A stretch of DNA of 64,000 nucleotides from Allodiplogaster sudhausi. Taxonomy: Eukaryota > Nematoda > Chromadorea > Rhabditida > Diplogasteridae. This document shows, in pieces, positions 1 through 10,007 of this stretch. The stretch spans positions 253,501-317,500 of the forward strand of contig CALZFC010000042.1 in the NCBI GenBank assembly GCA_945643635.1, in the 5' to 3' direction. The notes below the pieces were generated by a model that did not search any database, was not told where the DNA came from, and was given only the letters and a program-made list of their open reading frames with translations. Position 1 is the stretch's first letter. Each line of letters begins with the position of its first letter. Position numbers and translations under genes: made by a program.

Positions 1-210
1 CTGACCTGACATACGTTTTCACGGCCACATTTGATGCAGTCATGGAATAGCTCCACTAATAGTTCAATGTCCACGAGTGCATACTTGGAGCTAACATTAT
101 TCCAATTGCAGGATGCTTCAACAGGAGGCGCATACGACGACTCCTCTTCCTGAACAGTGTGGTTAGAGAGTCATTGAACTCAACAATGACAGGTTCGATA
201 TCTTTTTATC

Positions 211-560
211 TAACTAACTTCTGTATCTTCGCTAGACTCCCCTCTGTACAAGCGCGTTAGTTTAGGGGGAGGTGGAGTCGGCATGAAATTGAAAGTTGTT
301 CCTTTAGACAGTGTGTGCCTGCCGTTGAAATCTCTGGATAAGTTTGGCATTGAGGGACTCGGAAGAGGCGCTAATGGAGGAGCCGAGGCAGGAGGCGAGA
401 GATGCGCTGCTACAAGTGTGCCTGCGCCGGGAAGTGGAAGCCGAAGCGGAGGCAGAAATCTCGGCGGAAGAAGGCGAGAAGGCGGTTGACGTGGAGGATA
501 GGGCTGACCTCCTTGTTGACTCCCTCTCACTCGAGCCGTTGGTCCCTTAGCAAATGTTTC
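211..560 (-). CDS. Probable 3-prime exon(s) of the THAP/P2X7-like locus, frame unresolved
   Basis: Downstream of the THAP-like exon on the minus strand. A T-rich tract and AG acceptor near 550 precede a stretch open in two frames. One frame is Pro-rich and ends near 211. The other is Ser-rich and ends around 310 with the residues LNAKLIQRFQRQAHTV. The Ser-rich frame looks more protein-like at its end, but I cannot fix the frame because the phase of the preceding short exon (about 565-640) is not certain. Both low-complexity compositions could be fortuitous. Confidence 0.3.
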
Positions 561-652
561 AATTTAGTTGCTCTTCTTTTTTGCCACTGTATGCCGGTAA
601 TCCCGGTGTACAGTAGATTTTGCTCGACTATTGATAAAAGTAGATCTCTTAC

Positions 653-934
653 CTGCATCCTGATGACAGCTGAAGGAAGGGGAAGAACATCTTTTAGAAG
701 CCGCACTTTGCTCGCAGAAGTTTCATAGAAAGAGTTGGGAGGAAAGTGGGTCTTGCAAAGACGGGGGTCCTCGTAGAGGGAGAGGTTGTGCCGGAGAGCC
801 GATTCTTCCAGGATAGCACCGTTTGTAATTGATCGAATCCACGCATTACATTTCTGGGCAGTAGAGGTGAAGGAAGTGACATCATACTGATCCTTGAAGT
901 CGCCGCATACGACACAACGAAAGGTGTGCACCAT
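653..934 (-). CDS. THAP-like zinc-finger exon
   Basis: The minus-strand reading from Met at 934 gives a C2CH arrangement. It starts with CVVCGDF, has a Trp in NAWIRS, then CKTHFPPNSF, and ends with a conserved-looking LLKDVLPLPS tail. The Cys-x2-Cys, Trp and Cys-x2-His-Phe order is that of THAP DNA-binding domains, which act in the nucleus on DNA and are common in nematode transcription factors and in P-element-type transposases. The exon ends at ATGCAG followed by GTAAGA at 653. The frame is also open upstream of the Met (YAHSYPFD), so the exon may start after an AG near 972. Whether it joins the P2X7-like exon at 1400-1791 is inferred from order and strand. Confidence 0.5.
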
Positions 935-1399
935 ATCGAAGGGATAGGAATGGGCATAGTGACTTTTTCTAGTTCATTACAGCCTCGCTATTGTGTTCTG
1001 ATCTATGCAATTATCACATCTAAAGTCATTTCGCTCAGTTCATTCATGTCTTGTCAGTTCACAAATAAAAAAAACTTCCACTTTATCACGCATAAGGATG
1101 CAACAATCGAGAATGGGATCACCAATGTATTTGAACGTCAAAAAAACCAGTGTACTGGCCATTTTTTTCGATCCATTTCCTCCGGATGGCAGTGACAATG
1201 CAAGCAGGGAGTTTGACTCGTTGACCACCACCAAGTGGGCCCCAGATATCAGCAGCAAGATATCGATAGACGCCGTATCGATAAGACCTGAAATCCAAGC
1301 AGACACATTTTTATTTTATTATCTGTCGGTGAATGATTGCTCACATGTGCTTCGGTTGTGAGAAAAAAATTGTGTTGCCTGTTAGTGGGCTCTCTGTAC

Positions 1400-1791
1400 C
1401 TCTGGCCGGTTCCTTCAGAGACTTCGTACATGCGAGCTGCGGCCCTGGCAGCTCGCATATCCAGGTACACCTCTTGGAATTGTTGACACTCGGCCACACA
1501 GCCAACTGTCTCCTCTCCGAGCAGCCGTTGCAAGAATTCCAGAAGCTCGCGACCTCGGATCAGAAGCCGATGGGGATTCTGGAGGACGGCTCTGCAGCAA
1601 TACGAGGTTGAGTAATCGGAGGCGACGCTGCAGCCTCTACAGATGCACCGAATAGTCTCCGGCGGAGTGTCAGAAGAGAATATCTTCGACGCTCTCTCTG
1701 TGTCCTCCAGGCGGCGCCTCATCCGCTGAACTCCCTCTTCTAACTCCTCGCTCGTTGGGTCAAACATCGATGGATGTGTTATGCCATCCAT
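1400..1791 (-). CDS. Exon with P2X7-C-terminal-like Cys-rich domain
   Basis: An open frame from Met at 1791 reads an acidic start, MDGITHPSMFDPTSEELEEG, then an Arg-rich helix (RMRRRLEDTERA). A Cys cluster follows (CICRGC, then YCCRAVLQNP), and after a spacer GCVAECQQFQEVYLDMRAAR. The order C-x-C-x2-C, then CC, then C and a hydrophobic-D motif resembles the P2X7 C-terminal intracellular zinc-binding domain. That domain occurs widely as a stand-alone module in animal genomes, often next to transposon-type domains. A consensus donor (CCAGAG|GTACAG) at 1400 would remove the low-complexity tail. The domain call rests on motif spacing only. Confidence 0.4.
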
Positions 1792-1799
1792 CTTCTGTG

Positions 1800-2690
1800 A
1801 AAGTTACGTATAAACAACAAACATGTATGAATAAATTTTATTATTATTACATTTATACATCGGACATACATATGAATATCTAGATCATAAACTGTTCGTG
1901 TATTCACCTATTCATCCTGCATACGCTTGCATTTCTTCCCTCGACCAGCTTTTCGCACCAAATTCGCACGAGATCAAAGAACAAATGTAAAAGAGCAAGC
2001 TGGGTGCATATGCATTGCACCTGAGATCAAAGATCAAATGTGCAAGAGTACGCTGGGTGCACATGCACCCGGGCCAAATTTTTTACAGTAACCCGTAGAA
2101 AGATAATGAGATTATCTCGGCTTAGAGTTTATCAAATTCAACTCTTGTTTCACTCATCGATCTTTCTGGTCTGAACGGACAGACTGAGTTTAAAACATCA
2201 GACATTGTATATTCCGTGTATGGCTCCTTTAAGTAAATTAAAATCTCGTGAGATACCATGTTGACTCGTGTTTGCAAACATGTTGCACTTGGTGAGAAAT
2301 GCCTCGACTTTGTTTATACAAGATAGACGTTTTGTACCGAGTGGGAAACGGTGTGTGGCAAGAGCAAGCGATTGAAGCACAGAGAGAGAGAGAGGTTCAG
2401 ACACACTTATTGGGAGAGAGAGAGAGAGAGCGAGAGAACGAGATATAGAATCAAAGCCAGGATCGATGGAGAGTGAGAAGGAAATAACGGTGGAGAGAGA
2501 GTGTACTAACAGAGAAGAAAAGGAATTGGAGAGAAGGAAAGAGAACAATTTAGATGAAAAGAGTACACATGAAAGTATGAAACGCGCAGTTCAAGCAAGA
2601 GAGTAAGCAGCGGAGTAAACATGTTGCGCACTGCAAGCTTTTTACACTTGGCATTACTGAAGAATAAGCTTGTTGAGAAGGAGTAAAATG
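1800..2690. other. Intergenic, upstream of GYGY peptide gene; homologous to 31.8-32.2 kb
   Basis: AT-rich first half with no gene seen. From about 2290 to 2700 the sequence is clearly similar to 31840-32200, upstream of the other GYGY peptide genes, including a shared stretch beginning CAAGATAGACGTTTTGTACC. The 2375-2510 part is GA-repeat-rich. It is therefore a duplicated promoter-distal region. Confidence 0.6.
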
Positions 2691-2691
2691 G

Positions 2692-2699
2692 TATAAAAG
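2692..2699 (+). promoter_or_regulatory. TATA box of GYGY peptide gene 1
   Basis: TATAAAAG lies 62 bases before the start codon at 2754. The same box at the same spacing occurs before the paralogues (32186-32193 plus strand, 31741-31748 minus strand), so it is a conserved core promoter element of this family. Confidence 0.7.
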
Positions 2700-2753
2700 C
2701 CGGAGAGAACCACCGGGAAGCCATCAGCCGAGTTCCTCGTCTAATCCTCGAAG

Positions 2754-3054
2754 ATGTCTTCCCTCCTCTCTCTCCTCCTCGCTCTCGTCGTTGTCCTCTG
2801 CGCCTTCGTCGCCACCGGAGACGCCCAGTACTGGAGAGGATACGGCGGATACGTAAGTATATTTTCAGCCCTTAAATTTTTTCTTTTTGTATGAAATTTA
2901 AATAGGTATACTTTGGATTAATAATTCAATCCAATCTTTTCAATTTCGATGAAAATTTTAGGGCTACGGCTACCCGGCCTATGGAGGCTACTTCGGCTAT
3001 TACGGCAAGCGAGAGGCCGGCTTCGGCCCCGCCGAGATGCCCATTCAGCAGTAG
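2754..3054 (+). CDS. GYGY-type secreted neuropeptide-like precursor, copy 1 (intact)
   Basis: Two exons, 2754-2852 and 2962-3054, are joined by GTAAGT and TTTTAG sites and give 63 residues. Residues 1-24 are a signal peptide (MSSLLSLLLALVVVLCAFVA). The mature part is Gly/Tyr repeats (QYWRGYGGY, GYGYPAYGGYFGYYG) followed by GKR, then an acidic tail, EAGFGPAEMPIQQ. In neuropeptide precursors GKR marks dibasic cleavage with C-terminal amidation, which would yield a peptide ending in Tyr-Tyr-amide plus a 13-residue tail. Composition is like nematode YGGW/YGGY neuropeptide-like or antimicrobial peptides. Three paralogues lie at 22.9, 31.4 and 32.2 kb. The start is set by the signal peptide and the TATA box. 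Confidence 0.8.
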
Positions 3055-3339
3055 AGCTGAAGCTGTTCATTATTCAGAAATTCAGCCTGTTCGACATCCA
3101 TCTGAAACCTATATAATAAATTTGTACATTTCATTAAATGCTCCAACATTTCCAATCACATTACATATAAATGGTTTTTTCAGAAATATTTCATTATAGA
3201 ATCAACAGACTACTCATTGAAAGAGAAATCGAGGCGACAATTTCTCTTTCCATTCCTCCGCTTTTTTGAGTGTAAGAATGAGCAAAGCATTAGGAGAGTG
3301 AGTGACAAAGACAGGAATTCGAGGCACACATAGACAACA

Positions 3340-3645
3340 CTAACGATATGTGCAAAACTCTGTTCGTGCCATGTCTCTTATCCCTTCATATTCTTTCCTC
3401 TTTCCTCCCCTATCACATGGTTCCCGGTTTCCTTTTGCTGTTTGCGGGGCGTCGTGGCGGGCGCCTGTGAGCCAGTGTCTAGGCCGCAGAGCGGACGGAG
3501 TGAGTGAGAGGAAGAGTCCTGTCGGTGGTGCGGCCAGCGGAGACCGGGCGTCCGCGCCAAGCGGGGCGTCGCCGGTCGGAGGACGGGCGGGGCCGGGTGG
3601 CCAAGATGAACCGGACGGCTCAGTTCCGAAAGGAAGCAGGCAAAA
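3340..3645. other. GC-rich block, duplicated at 32.8-33.1 kb
   Basis: A visibly GC-rich segment in otherwise AT-rich DNA, directly before the 74-bp repeats. A near-identical block lies at about 32820-33114. Both strands show open frames, but these are Arg/Pro/Gly-rich and differ between the copies by indels, so I do not call a protein. A structured non-coding RNA or an old repeat are alternatives. Confidence 0.5.
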
Positions 3646-3868
3646 GGTTCCGCGCCTGACAGTGGCCGGGTCACGCACGCGAGTTCGTCCCCGCCGATCA
3701 GCCTCCTCGATACCTCAAGGTTCCGCGCCTTGACAGTGGCCGGGTCGCGCACGCGAGTTCGTCCCCGCCGATAAGCCTCCTCGATACCTCAAGGTTCCGC
3801 GCCTTGACAGTGGCCGGGTCACGCACGCGAGTTCGCCCCCGCCGATCAGCCTCCTCGATACCTCACGA
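3646..3868. repeat. Three tandem copies of a 74-bp GC-rich unit
   Basis: Units begin GGTTCCGCGCC at 3646, 3719 and 3793. The first unit lacks one base (CGCCTGAC for CGCCTTGAC). Each unit contains GGGTCRCGCACGCGAGTTCG and ends CTCCTCGATACCTC. The same unit is repeated four times at 33115-33412. Confidence 0.9.
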
Positions 3869-3869
3869 C

Positions 3870-4317
3870 TACCGCTCTCTTTTTTTAAATTCCTATATAT
3901 ATTTTTTAATTTTTTTTTAAATTGTTTAATTTCTTAATTTTGAGTTTAATGAGATGCATACTTTTGCCGTCAGTACTTTTGGGTCTGTAGTCAGTTCAAT
4001 TTGAATGGGGAAAAACAGACTCAGTCAGACAGATACGACACACAAAATATCGTCGTCGCTGCTGCTCATTATAGCAAAATACGAAGGAGCACAAATTCCT
4101 ATCACGAAATTGAATGTCAAAGCGGTGTTGTTCTTTAATGTGAGAGGATAGCTATTAGATGAAAAGTAGTGGTAACTGGCAATCTGAAAGTTGATTATGA
4201 TGTTTCTCAGGAAGCCAATAATTACAGTATTTTGCAGGACGGTGAAAAGTGACACTACACCAGTAGCTGAAGTGTTCACAAGACTCTCTTCGAGCATCTC
4301 AGCATCAACACCATTCC
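3870..4317. other. Intergenic, no gene seen
   Basis: T-rich then mixed sequence between the 74-bp repeats and the receptor gene. Short open frames only, with no recognisable motif. Confidence 0.5.
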
Positions 4318-6441
4318 ATGAATGAGAGCAATTCAACGTTGGACGTTGACCAAATGTTTGAATCGGTAAGTTTACTCGTTTAGTTACTCACTATCAGATA
4401 AGTAATAGGTGGCGAATTAAAAATGGTGTTTAATACTTCTTCTGGATGTTAGACACCTCTGCGGGAGTTGCTCGATTCAATTGTGACCTGAAGCATGGTG
4501 GCAGTTGGAGTGCTGACCTTCCCGCCTGCTCTCTACGTCTACTGGCGAATTCTCTCCGAGAAGACGTTCAGAAGTAGCATCGCCTTTCTCGTTGTCGTCA
4601 TCAACGGAGTCATTGTTAGGCGGATATCAATTAGATCCACGTCTGGTGTTCTTTTTTAACGGCATGCAATACGTTTAAAGGAGCCGAATGATTCAACTGT
4701 TGGATATTAGTAACACCCCCTATACAGAAATTTATAAATGAAAGCGCGAAATTGGTTGCCATCCAGGACGCAGTCGTCTACCTGCTGCTAATGCTACTTC
4801 TCGAGTACACAACTTGGCCGTCGTGGTTTGGGTGGTTAGAAGATATAATTTTTTTTCAAATTCATTTGACTTTTTTACGCCATTTATTTCATATTCTCTG
4901 ATCAATTTCACTACCATTGTGCCTCAGAATCAGAATCATATTAGAGGTGCCAAAACTGATGCTCGAATTCGCGCATTTTAGTCTGACACTGGGCGTGAGA
5001 GTACGTGATCTAGAGAGACAGAAATCTCAAAAAGATAACTTTCTTGCTCCTTTAAGGTACGAGCTTCTTACCCGGAGGCGCCTCGGCGACGCGGCCTTCC
5101 TCCTCTACAACTGGGCGCAGTCGGTGCAGCTGCAGGCATCGTTGACTCTCGCGCTCATTCGCCTTCTCTCCATGACACAGCCGCTTTTCATGATGCGGGT
5201 GGTCAATTTTAACCCTTCCGTATAAGCACATTCTGAAGAAGTCGAAAATTGTATGTTATCTGCACCGAAAAGTTATAAGAATGAAAAATGAAAAATGAAA
5301 AAAAGGAATTTAGCGCGGTTGGCTCGTCTTCTATACGCTGACCATTCTTCTCTTCGTTCTTCCACTCGCCTTTAATCTTCCCAACTCTTTTCGAGGCTTT
5401 GTATTCGTCGAGATAACGCTGACTGACGGCAGACTCGCTCATATTCCGAACTATCCAAGTGACGGGCAGGTAAAGTGAAAGAGTTTCATCGCAGCAATCT
5501 CCCTTGCTTGCTCTAGTTGGGTTTACGAAACAAGAATTCACTTGCTCAAGGCAGGTGAAATTCTTCAATTTTCTTTTGCGTTCTCTGTGCTCCTTGGAAG
5601 CATGATTTTAAACGGCGTGTTCGTCATTATTATTCTGTTGTCGCTAAAGAAAAAGGTTGGGTATAAAAGCAAATAGTCATATTATTAAGGAAATTGAGTT
5701 GTATTCTACTGAAAAGACTATAATCTTGTTTGTATTCAGAATGATATCCCCAACGATCAAAATCCAGAGCAGGGACTCGTTGTCACTTCCGTGTCTATCT
5801 TTCTCGCCAACCTGGCGTATTACGTTGTTCTGGTAATATGTATTTTGCGGCAAATCGAATGTCTCATGTTTCCCGAAACATGGACCAAAGTTCTCCTTGA
5901 ACGTTCTTCAAACAAAATCTATTCACAGTGGCAACAATGTTTGATTTATTTAATCGAAATGCCCACTCCGACACCGAGAGTCAACACACATATTTAAATG
6001 GGATTATCTAAAATGTGAAAAAAAATCAAGGGGACATACCGCCCAGGAGCCAGAGTTCACCTCTCTAGCGGTTCCGAGCGGCTCGAGCCCAAAACGATCC
6101 AAATAAAGTTTTATTTATAGGTAGTTTTCAGTTCATCTACAAGAATTGTTACTCAGACCATCGGCAACTGCTCGGGCGATCTCACGTGGCAGTACGTCTC
6201 GCCACTCATTCAGGCCGTCTCGTGCGCGCTGCCCTTTTGGTATACGGCGTTCATCTAACAAAAATGAAAATTTAAGAAACCTGATAAATAAATTTTAATG
6301 CTATATTTTATTGTCCCTCGAAGGTTCCTCGTGGCCTTCTCGCACAATATGCGCGATGCGGTGCTGCCCAAGTGGCTGCCGTGCAGGAAGAGCCGTTCGA
6401 TAGGAGTGGTGCAAATCACAAACTCGTTCCACTCCACCTGA
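4318..6441 (+). CDS. Seven-helix serpentine-type receptor, one in-frame TGA at codon 29
   Basis: Nine exons with GT/AG ends: 4318-4365, 4453-4614, 4728-4831, 5057-5198, 5314-5469, 5551-5655, 5740-5832, 6121-6248 and 6324-6441. Together they make 1,056 bases in one phase (352 codons). Hydrophobic helices are visible: VAVGVLTFPPALYVYW (with SIAFLVVVINGVI next), AIQDAVVYLLLMLLL, SVQLQASLTLALIRLL, FYTLTILLFVLPLAF, FSVLLGSMILNGVFVIII, VSIFLANLAYYVVL and VSPLIQAVSCALPFWYTAF. A basic cytoplasmic tail follows (LPKWLPCRKSRSIGV). This is the layout of nematode chemoreceptor-like membrane receptors; the subfamily is not recognised. The only defect is TGA at 4489-4491. Met at 4495, two codons later, could start a 322-residue protein with all helices intact. 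Confidence 0.7.
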
Positions 6442-7434
6442 TTTTTCTATCAAGAACATTTATTTTACAGAAAATCTCGCTCTATATAATTGTTAGGCAC
6501 AGTTCACAGGTTTTTATATTCACTTTTCGCTATTGCGTTGAATAATAAAGTGATGATAAAATAAATTGAGAATTGTTAGTGTTGCATGATCTTACCCATT
6601 AAAAACTCCTTGCAACTGGGGCATAAGGCAGAAAGCGTCGGTAAAGTGACTTTGCAGTTATGCTACCAATGGTGGTCATCTTTGAGGCCTTGTTCTACGT
6701 GTGCAAGTATTAGTTAGGGCAAGGGGAGCTTCTGACTTGTGCTGAGTTCATCTCATCGCGAGCCCACAATGAAAGGGAATGGACGGAGTTGAAGGCCGGA
6801 CAGAATTGGAGTCAGACTGCACGGCGCTTTTGCCAATAACGGCATCGTCTGATCACAAAGTGAAAAGGAAGAGGCAGCCAGTTCTCTGTCAAGCGAGTTG
6901 TGAAAGAGGGAGGGAGGGAGAGATGGAGAGAGAGAGAAGAAGAAGTCATGCGAATTCGTATACCAAATGCTGAAGAAAGAATGCTGCCATGTTTGCAACG
7001 AAAATGAATATTCCTCCTCCCACTTGAAGGAGCACACGCGCATCCTGGGCAATTGCCCACTCGTATGTCTATGTACATCCTCCTTCATTTGATAGTTTCG
7101 CAATTTCCGTCCAATAAAAAGGTCTCTTTTATGAAAGTACGTTGTAAAACATTCATGGTAATATTATTCATTCTCCTCTTCATTACTGTTGTTTGAAAAA
7201 TACTGCAAAGCATGTAAATAAGTGGCTCAACGTAATTCATGAAGGGTTGCGGATTGTCGTCGATGCATTTCAATAATTTTTCTAACACAATTGTTTGTCC
7301 CTATTATTTTGTTCTATTACTTACATTCTCCTTCCATTTGCAAGTTTCCCAAGTTCCGTGCAATAAAAAGCCTCTTTTTATGCAAGTACGTCGTAAAATG
7401 TTAATGACAAAATTATTCATTCTCTTTTTTAATG
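5868..7434. repeat. Segmental duplication, left copy (matches about 23091-24790)
   Basis: From TCATGTTTCCCGAAACATGG onward, the receptor tail (exons 8 and 9), its 3-prime flank and a non-coding stretch to 7434 are nearly identical to 23091-24790. The right copy has an extra 140 bases at about 23336-23476 and small indels. The segment from 6442 to 7090 contains no convincing gene. Confidence 0.9.
7088..7434. repeat. Tandem units of about 250 bp (two, second interrupted)
   Basis: Units marked by TTTGATAGTTTCGCAA at 7088 and TTTGCAAGTTTCCCAAG near 7338. Each contains GCAATAAAAAG and, later, GATGCATTTCAATAATTT. A further unit follows the 7.2-kb insertion at 14780. The uninterrupted right-hand copy shows three consecutive units at 24439, 24690 and 24955. 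Confidence 0.75.
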
Positions 7435-7489
7435 CTGTGTGAAATAAAAAGTTTGGTTTTTTTTCTGCAATTTTCAGTTTTGCTGTTAT

Positions 7490-8030
7490 TTTTGGCAAGC
7501 TAATTTGCCAGTTTTCAACCCCCGTTATCATGCCATGCCAATTTCTACGATTGTAAAGAATGTCATCAATATTTATTCATCATTGTTCATCATGTCAAAA
7601 AATACAGCTGTCTAAAATGGCAAAAACAGCCTAACCAAAAAACAAACGAATCAAAAGTGGCGAGGCAAAATTGTACAAGTGCTAAAAGAACATGGCACAG
7701 AAAATGGTCGAAAAATTTGTCACAGCTTCTCAAGGAGGAGTGGGCCATTTTGCCAAAAAAAGCAGCTGATAAATCTGCCAAGATTACCAGCCAGAATTGA
7801 TCAACTGCTAAATTTGCCAAGCCAAAATATTAGAGTGAAAAATTTGCCAAATCAGCTTGCCAATTTTTACGGCTAGCAGAAATGGCATGGCAGTTTAATC
7901 AGGTGTCAAAAAAGTCCGGCAAATTTGATGGCTATCAAAATTGGCAAGGCATTTTTTACGGTAGTCAAAAATGGCTCGTCATTTTCAACGACCGTAAAAT
8001 TTGGCGAAAGGTCGTAATTTCAACATCGGA
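7490..8030. repeat. Left subterminal repeat cluster
   Basis: Many scattered copies of TTTGCC, GGCAAATTT and TGGCAAGGCATTTTT-type words in both orientations, matching the cluster at 13975-14600. The density and the position next to the inverted ends suggest protein-binding sites or a satellite grown at the element ends. Confidence 0.55.
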
Positions 8031-8975
8031 CCATTAAAACATAGTGTAAGAACAATTGAGTATGGAAAAACAGAAAATTAATGGAATAATAATGTTAACT
8101 ATACAAAAATCGACGTAAGCAATAAGTGGACTTACGAACTACAGAAAGTATGGATTCAAAAAAATTAATTCGCAATATGGAGACTTACTAGATTGATAGC
8201 AACAATCAGGGTGGGTATGTAAAATAGACGGTTCCTTTTTAATCCTCACCGGTGATTCGACTCGAAGTGCTTACGATAGGTCTCGGGTCGGCCACAAGAA
8301 AAGAGTGAAGGAAGATTGAGATTAAAGAAACTATAAAGAAAAAAAGAACAGGGGTTACGGTATAAATGGTTGAAAAAGTTTCCTATGAAATTTTGGCAGA
8401 AAAAATAGAAAGAATATCCACAACTTGTCAGTTCTGTTTAATTTACGATTAAATATGAACACAAACAACTCCACATTTTAAAGGAATTCTTCTTTTAGAC
8501 AGTTAAAAATAGGGAGGTATTTTCACTCACGACAACACTACAAGGAATTCACGGATGTTAACGATACGGGGGGGGGGGGTTTCCCTGATATAGCAGCACT
8601 TATTTCTATGGATTTTTTTTTATTCAATTCACTCGAAAAGGTGGGATTAGATGGTTTTTTGTCATCAAAAAAAAATTACGGTTCTCTAGGCGCAAAATTA
8701 TTAGCGCGAAACCCAAAATTGTAAGCTTAGACTATTAGTTTTAGACTTTTAGCCTTGTAACGGCCGCAGGTCAAGCTGTGAATCATCACCTAAAGAACGC
8801 TGCGCCGCTACAGTATGCATACCGTACCCTGACACTGTTTCCAACTAACATACATTATTGCAATGCTAACTTGGATTTTTCTAATGAAACTAAATACTGG
8901 ATAAGCAAGAATTCATTGAAAGAAGCCTGTTGTATACAATATACGACACCAAACCTTTGGAAGAAGAAAATACTT
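8031..8975. other. No gene seen
   Basis: AT-rich interior of the 7.2-kb element. A run of ten G residues lies near 8571-8580. A 69-codon plus-strand frame at 8778 has no recognisable feature and shows no splice context. Confidence 0.5.
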
Positions 8976-9070
8976 ACAAAGGCGTAGGGCGCGGCCAGGT
9001 CCGCCACCACCAGGACCGAGCGTCCTCGAAGGCGCCACCAAAGAAGCAGAGGGCCGGGGGCACCTCCATC
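8976..9070 (-). CDS. Exon-like segment, unknown protein
   Basis: The minus strand shows an acceptor (AATTCAG|GAGTGG) and a strong donor (CCTTT|GTAAGTA) around a GC-rich segment much richer than its surroundings. Two frames are open. One reads EWMEVPPALCFFGGAFEDAR, the other VDGGAPGPLLLWWRLRGR. No family recognised. It lies downstream of the other minus-strand exons and may belong to the same or another gene. Confidence 0.35.
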
Positions 9071-9376
9071 CACTCCTGAATTAGATTCTCCTTCGTTTAT
9101 ATATCAATAATTTTGGATGCCAAGAAACAACAAAAACCGTTGGTCAGCAAAAGAGCTTCAGAGAAAAGTTTTTCCCCTTAACAGTCAAGGAACGTTCATT
9201 CCTATCACACATCTAATCTATTCAATTTCGTGAAAAAATAATACGGGTTGGCGAAAGCGCAAAAAGCTTTATTTTAGAAAATAAAATGATTAAAAAACAC
9301 CAAAGAAACTTAGAATGTATATATCGGACCTTTCTCAAATGGGAAGGAAGGCCGCAAGGGAGGAAGACGAACTCCC

Positions 9377-9449
9377 TCACGAGTTCGCTGTCCACTCGTC
9401 GCCCCCGAAGACTCCCGGCCTCTTGATCGAGCAGGAGATGTTGCTCGTG
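9377..9449 (-). CDS. Possible terminal exon, unknown protein
   Basis: After TTTCAG at 9450, one frame reads TSNISCSIKRPGVFGGDEW, then TANS and a stop at 9377-9379. It is GC-rich relative to its flanks. Its incoming phase (2) does not match the outgoing phase (1) of the exon at 11442-11509, so either an exon between them was missed or another frame is used. No family recognised. Confidence 0.3.
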
Positions 9450-9999
9450 CTGAAATAAGAAAATTTTTATAAGAGATGCCGATAAAAAAAGAAACTAATT
9501 GTGGGGGGAAATTAAAATGAGCCAGATTAAGCTAGGCAATTATGGACTACAGTAATCTCAATGAGTACGGTACATGGAAACACGTCTAGTTAATGCAATT
9601 ATCTAAATCGAATCTTACATTACTTCTTAAGTATAAGGATTATGTTTTCAATAGACCAGTAGCCTTAATAAAAAATAATTAAAAATAATTATCATTGCTA
9701 AGACAAGCACTAAAATTTTTCAAAATAGTTTATAAATTTTGTCTCAACTCGTGCTATAAAGCGGTTATCTATAAATAGGAAAAATTTCAGCTAGACCTTT
9801 CGACGGGCGCAAATACTAATAACAAACAAGAATTCTCTGTGAAATGGTTACTTATATCAATAAATTGATCTTTATCTATATAAAAAAAAAACTACGCTCC
9901 CACTACATTACGCTTAATTTTAAAGCAAATTAAGAAACGGTTTAAAGGAGATCCGAAAAAGGAAAACACAAATTTCGCTCCGACATTAATCGGCTAAAA

Positions 10000-10007
10000 G
10001 GAAAATC
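10000..10007. repeat. Left target-site duplication of Merlin element
   Basis: GGAAAATC immediately precedes the left inverted repeat. The identical octamer follows the right inverted repeat at 11260-11267. Eight-base duplications are typical of Merlin (IS1016-like) elements. Confidence 0.9.

Noticed and set aside
210..530. Pro-rich 106-codon open frame on the minus strand
   Set aside because: Low complexity, and an alternative overlapping frame looks equally open; frame cannot be decided, so it is listed only as an unresolved exon.
4489..4491. Selenocysteine or programmed readthrough at the receptor TGA
   Set aside because: No known selenoprotein in this receptor type and no 3-prime hairpin was identified; simple mutation or downstream start is more likely.
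6753..7103. 116-codon minus-strand frame, repeated at 24105-24455
   Set aside because: Present in both copies only because the segment is duplicated; it runs through GA simple sequence and has no motif or splice context.
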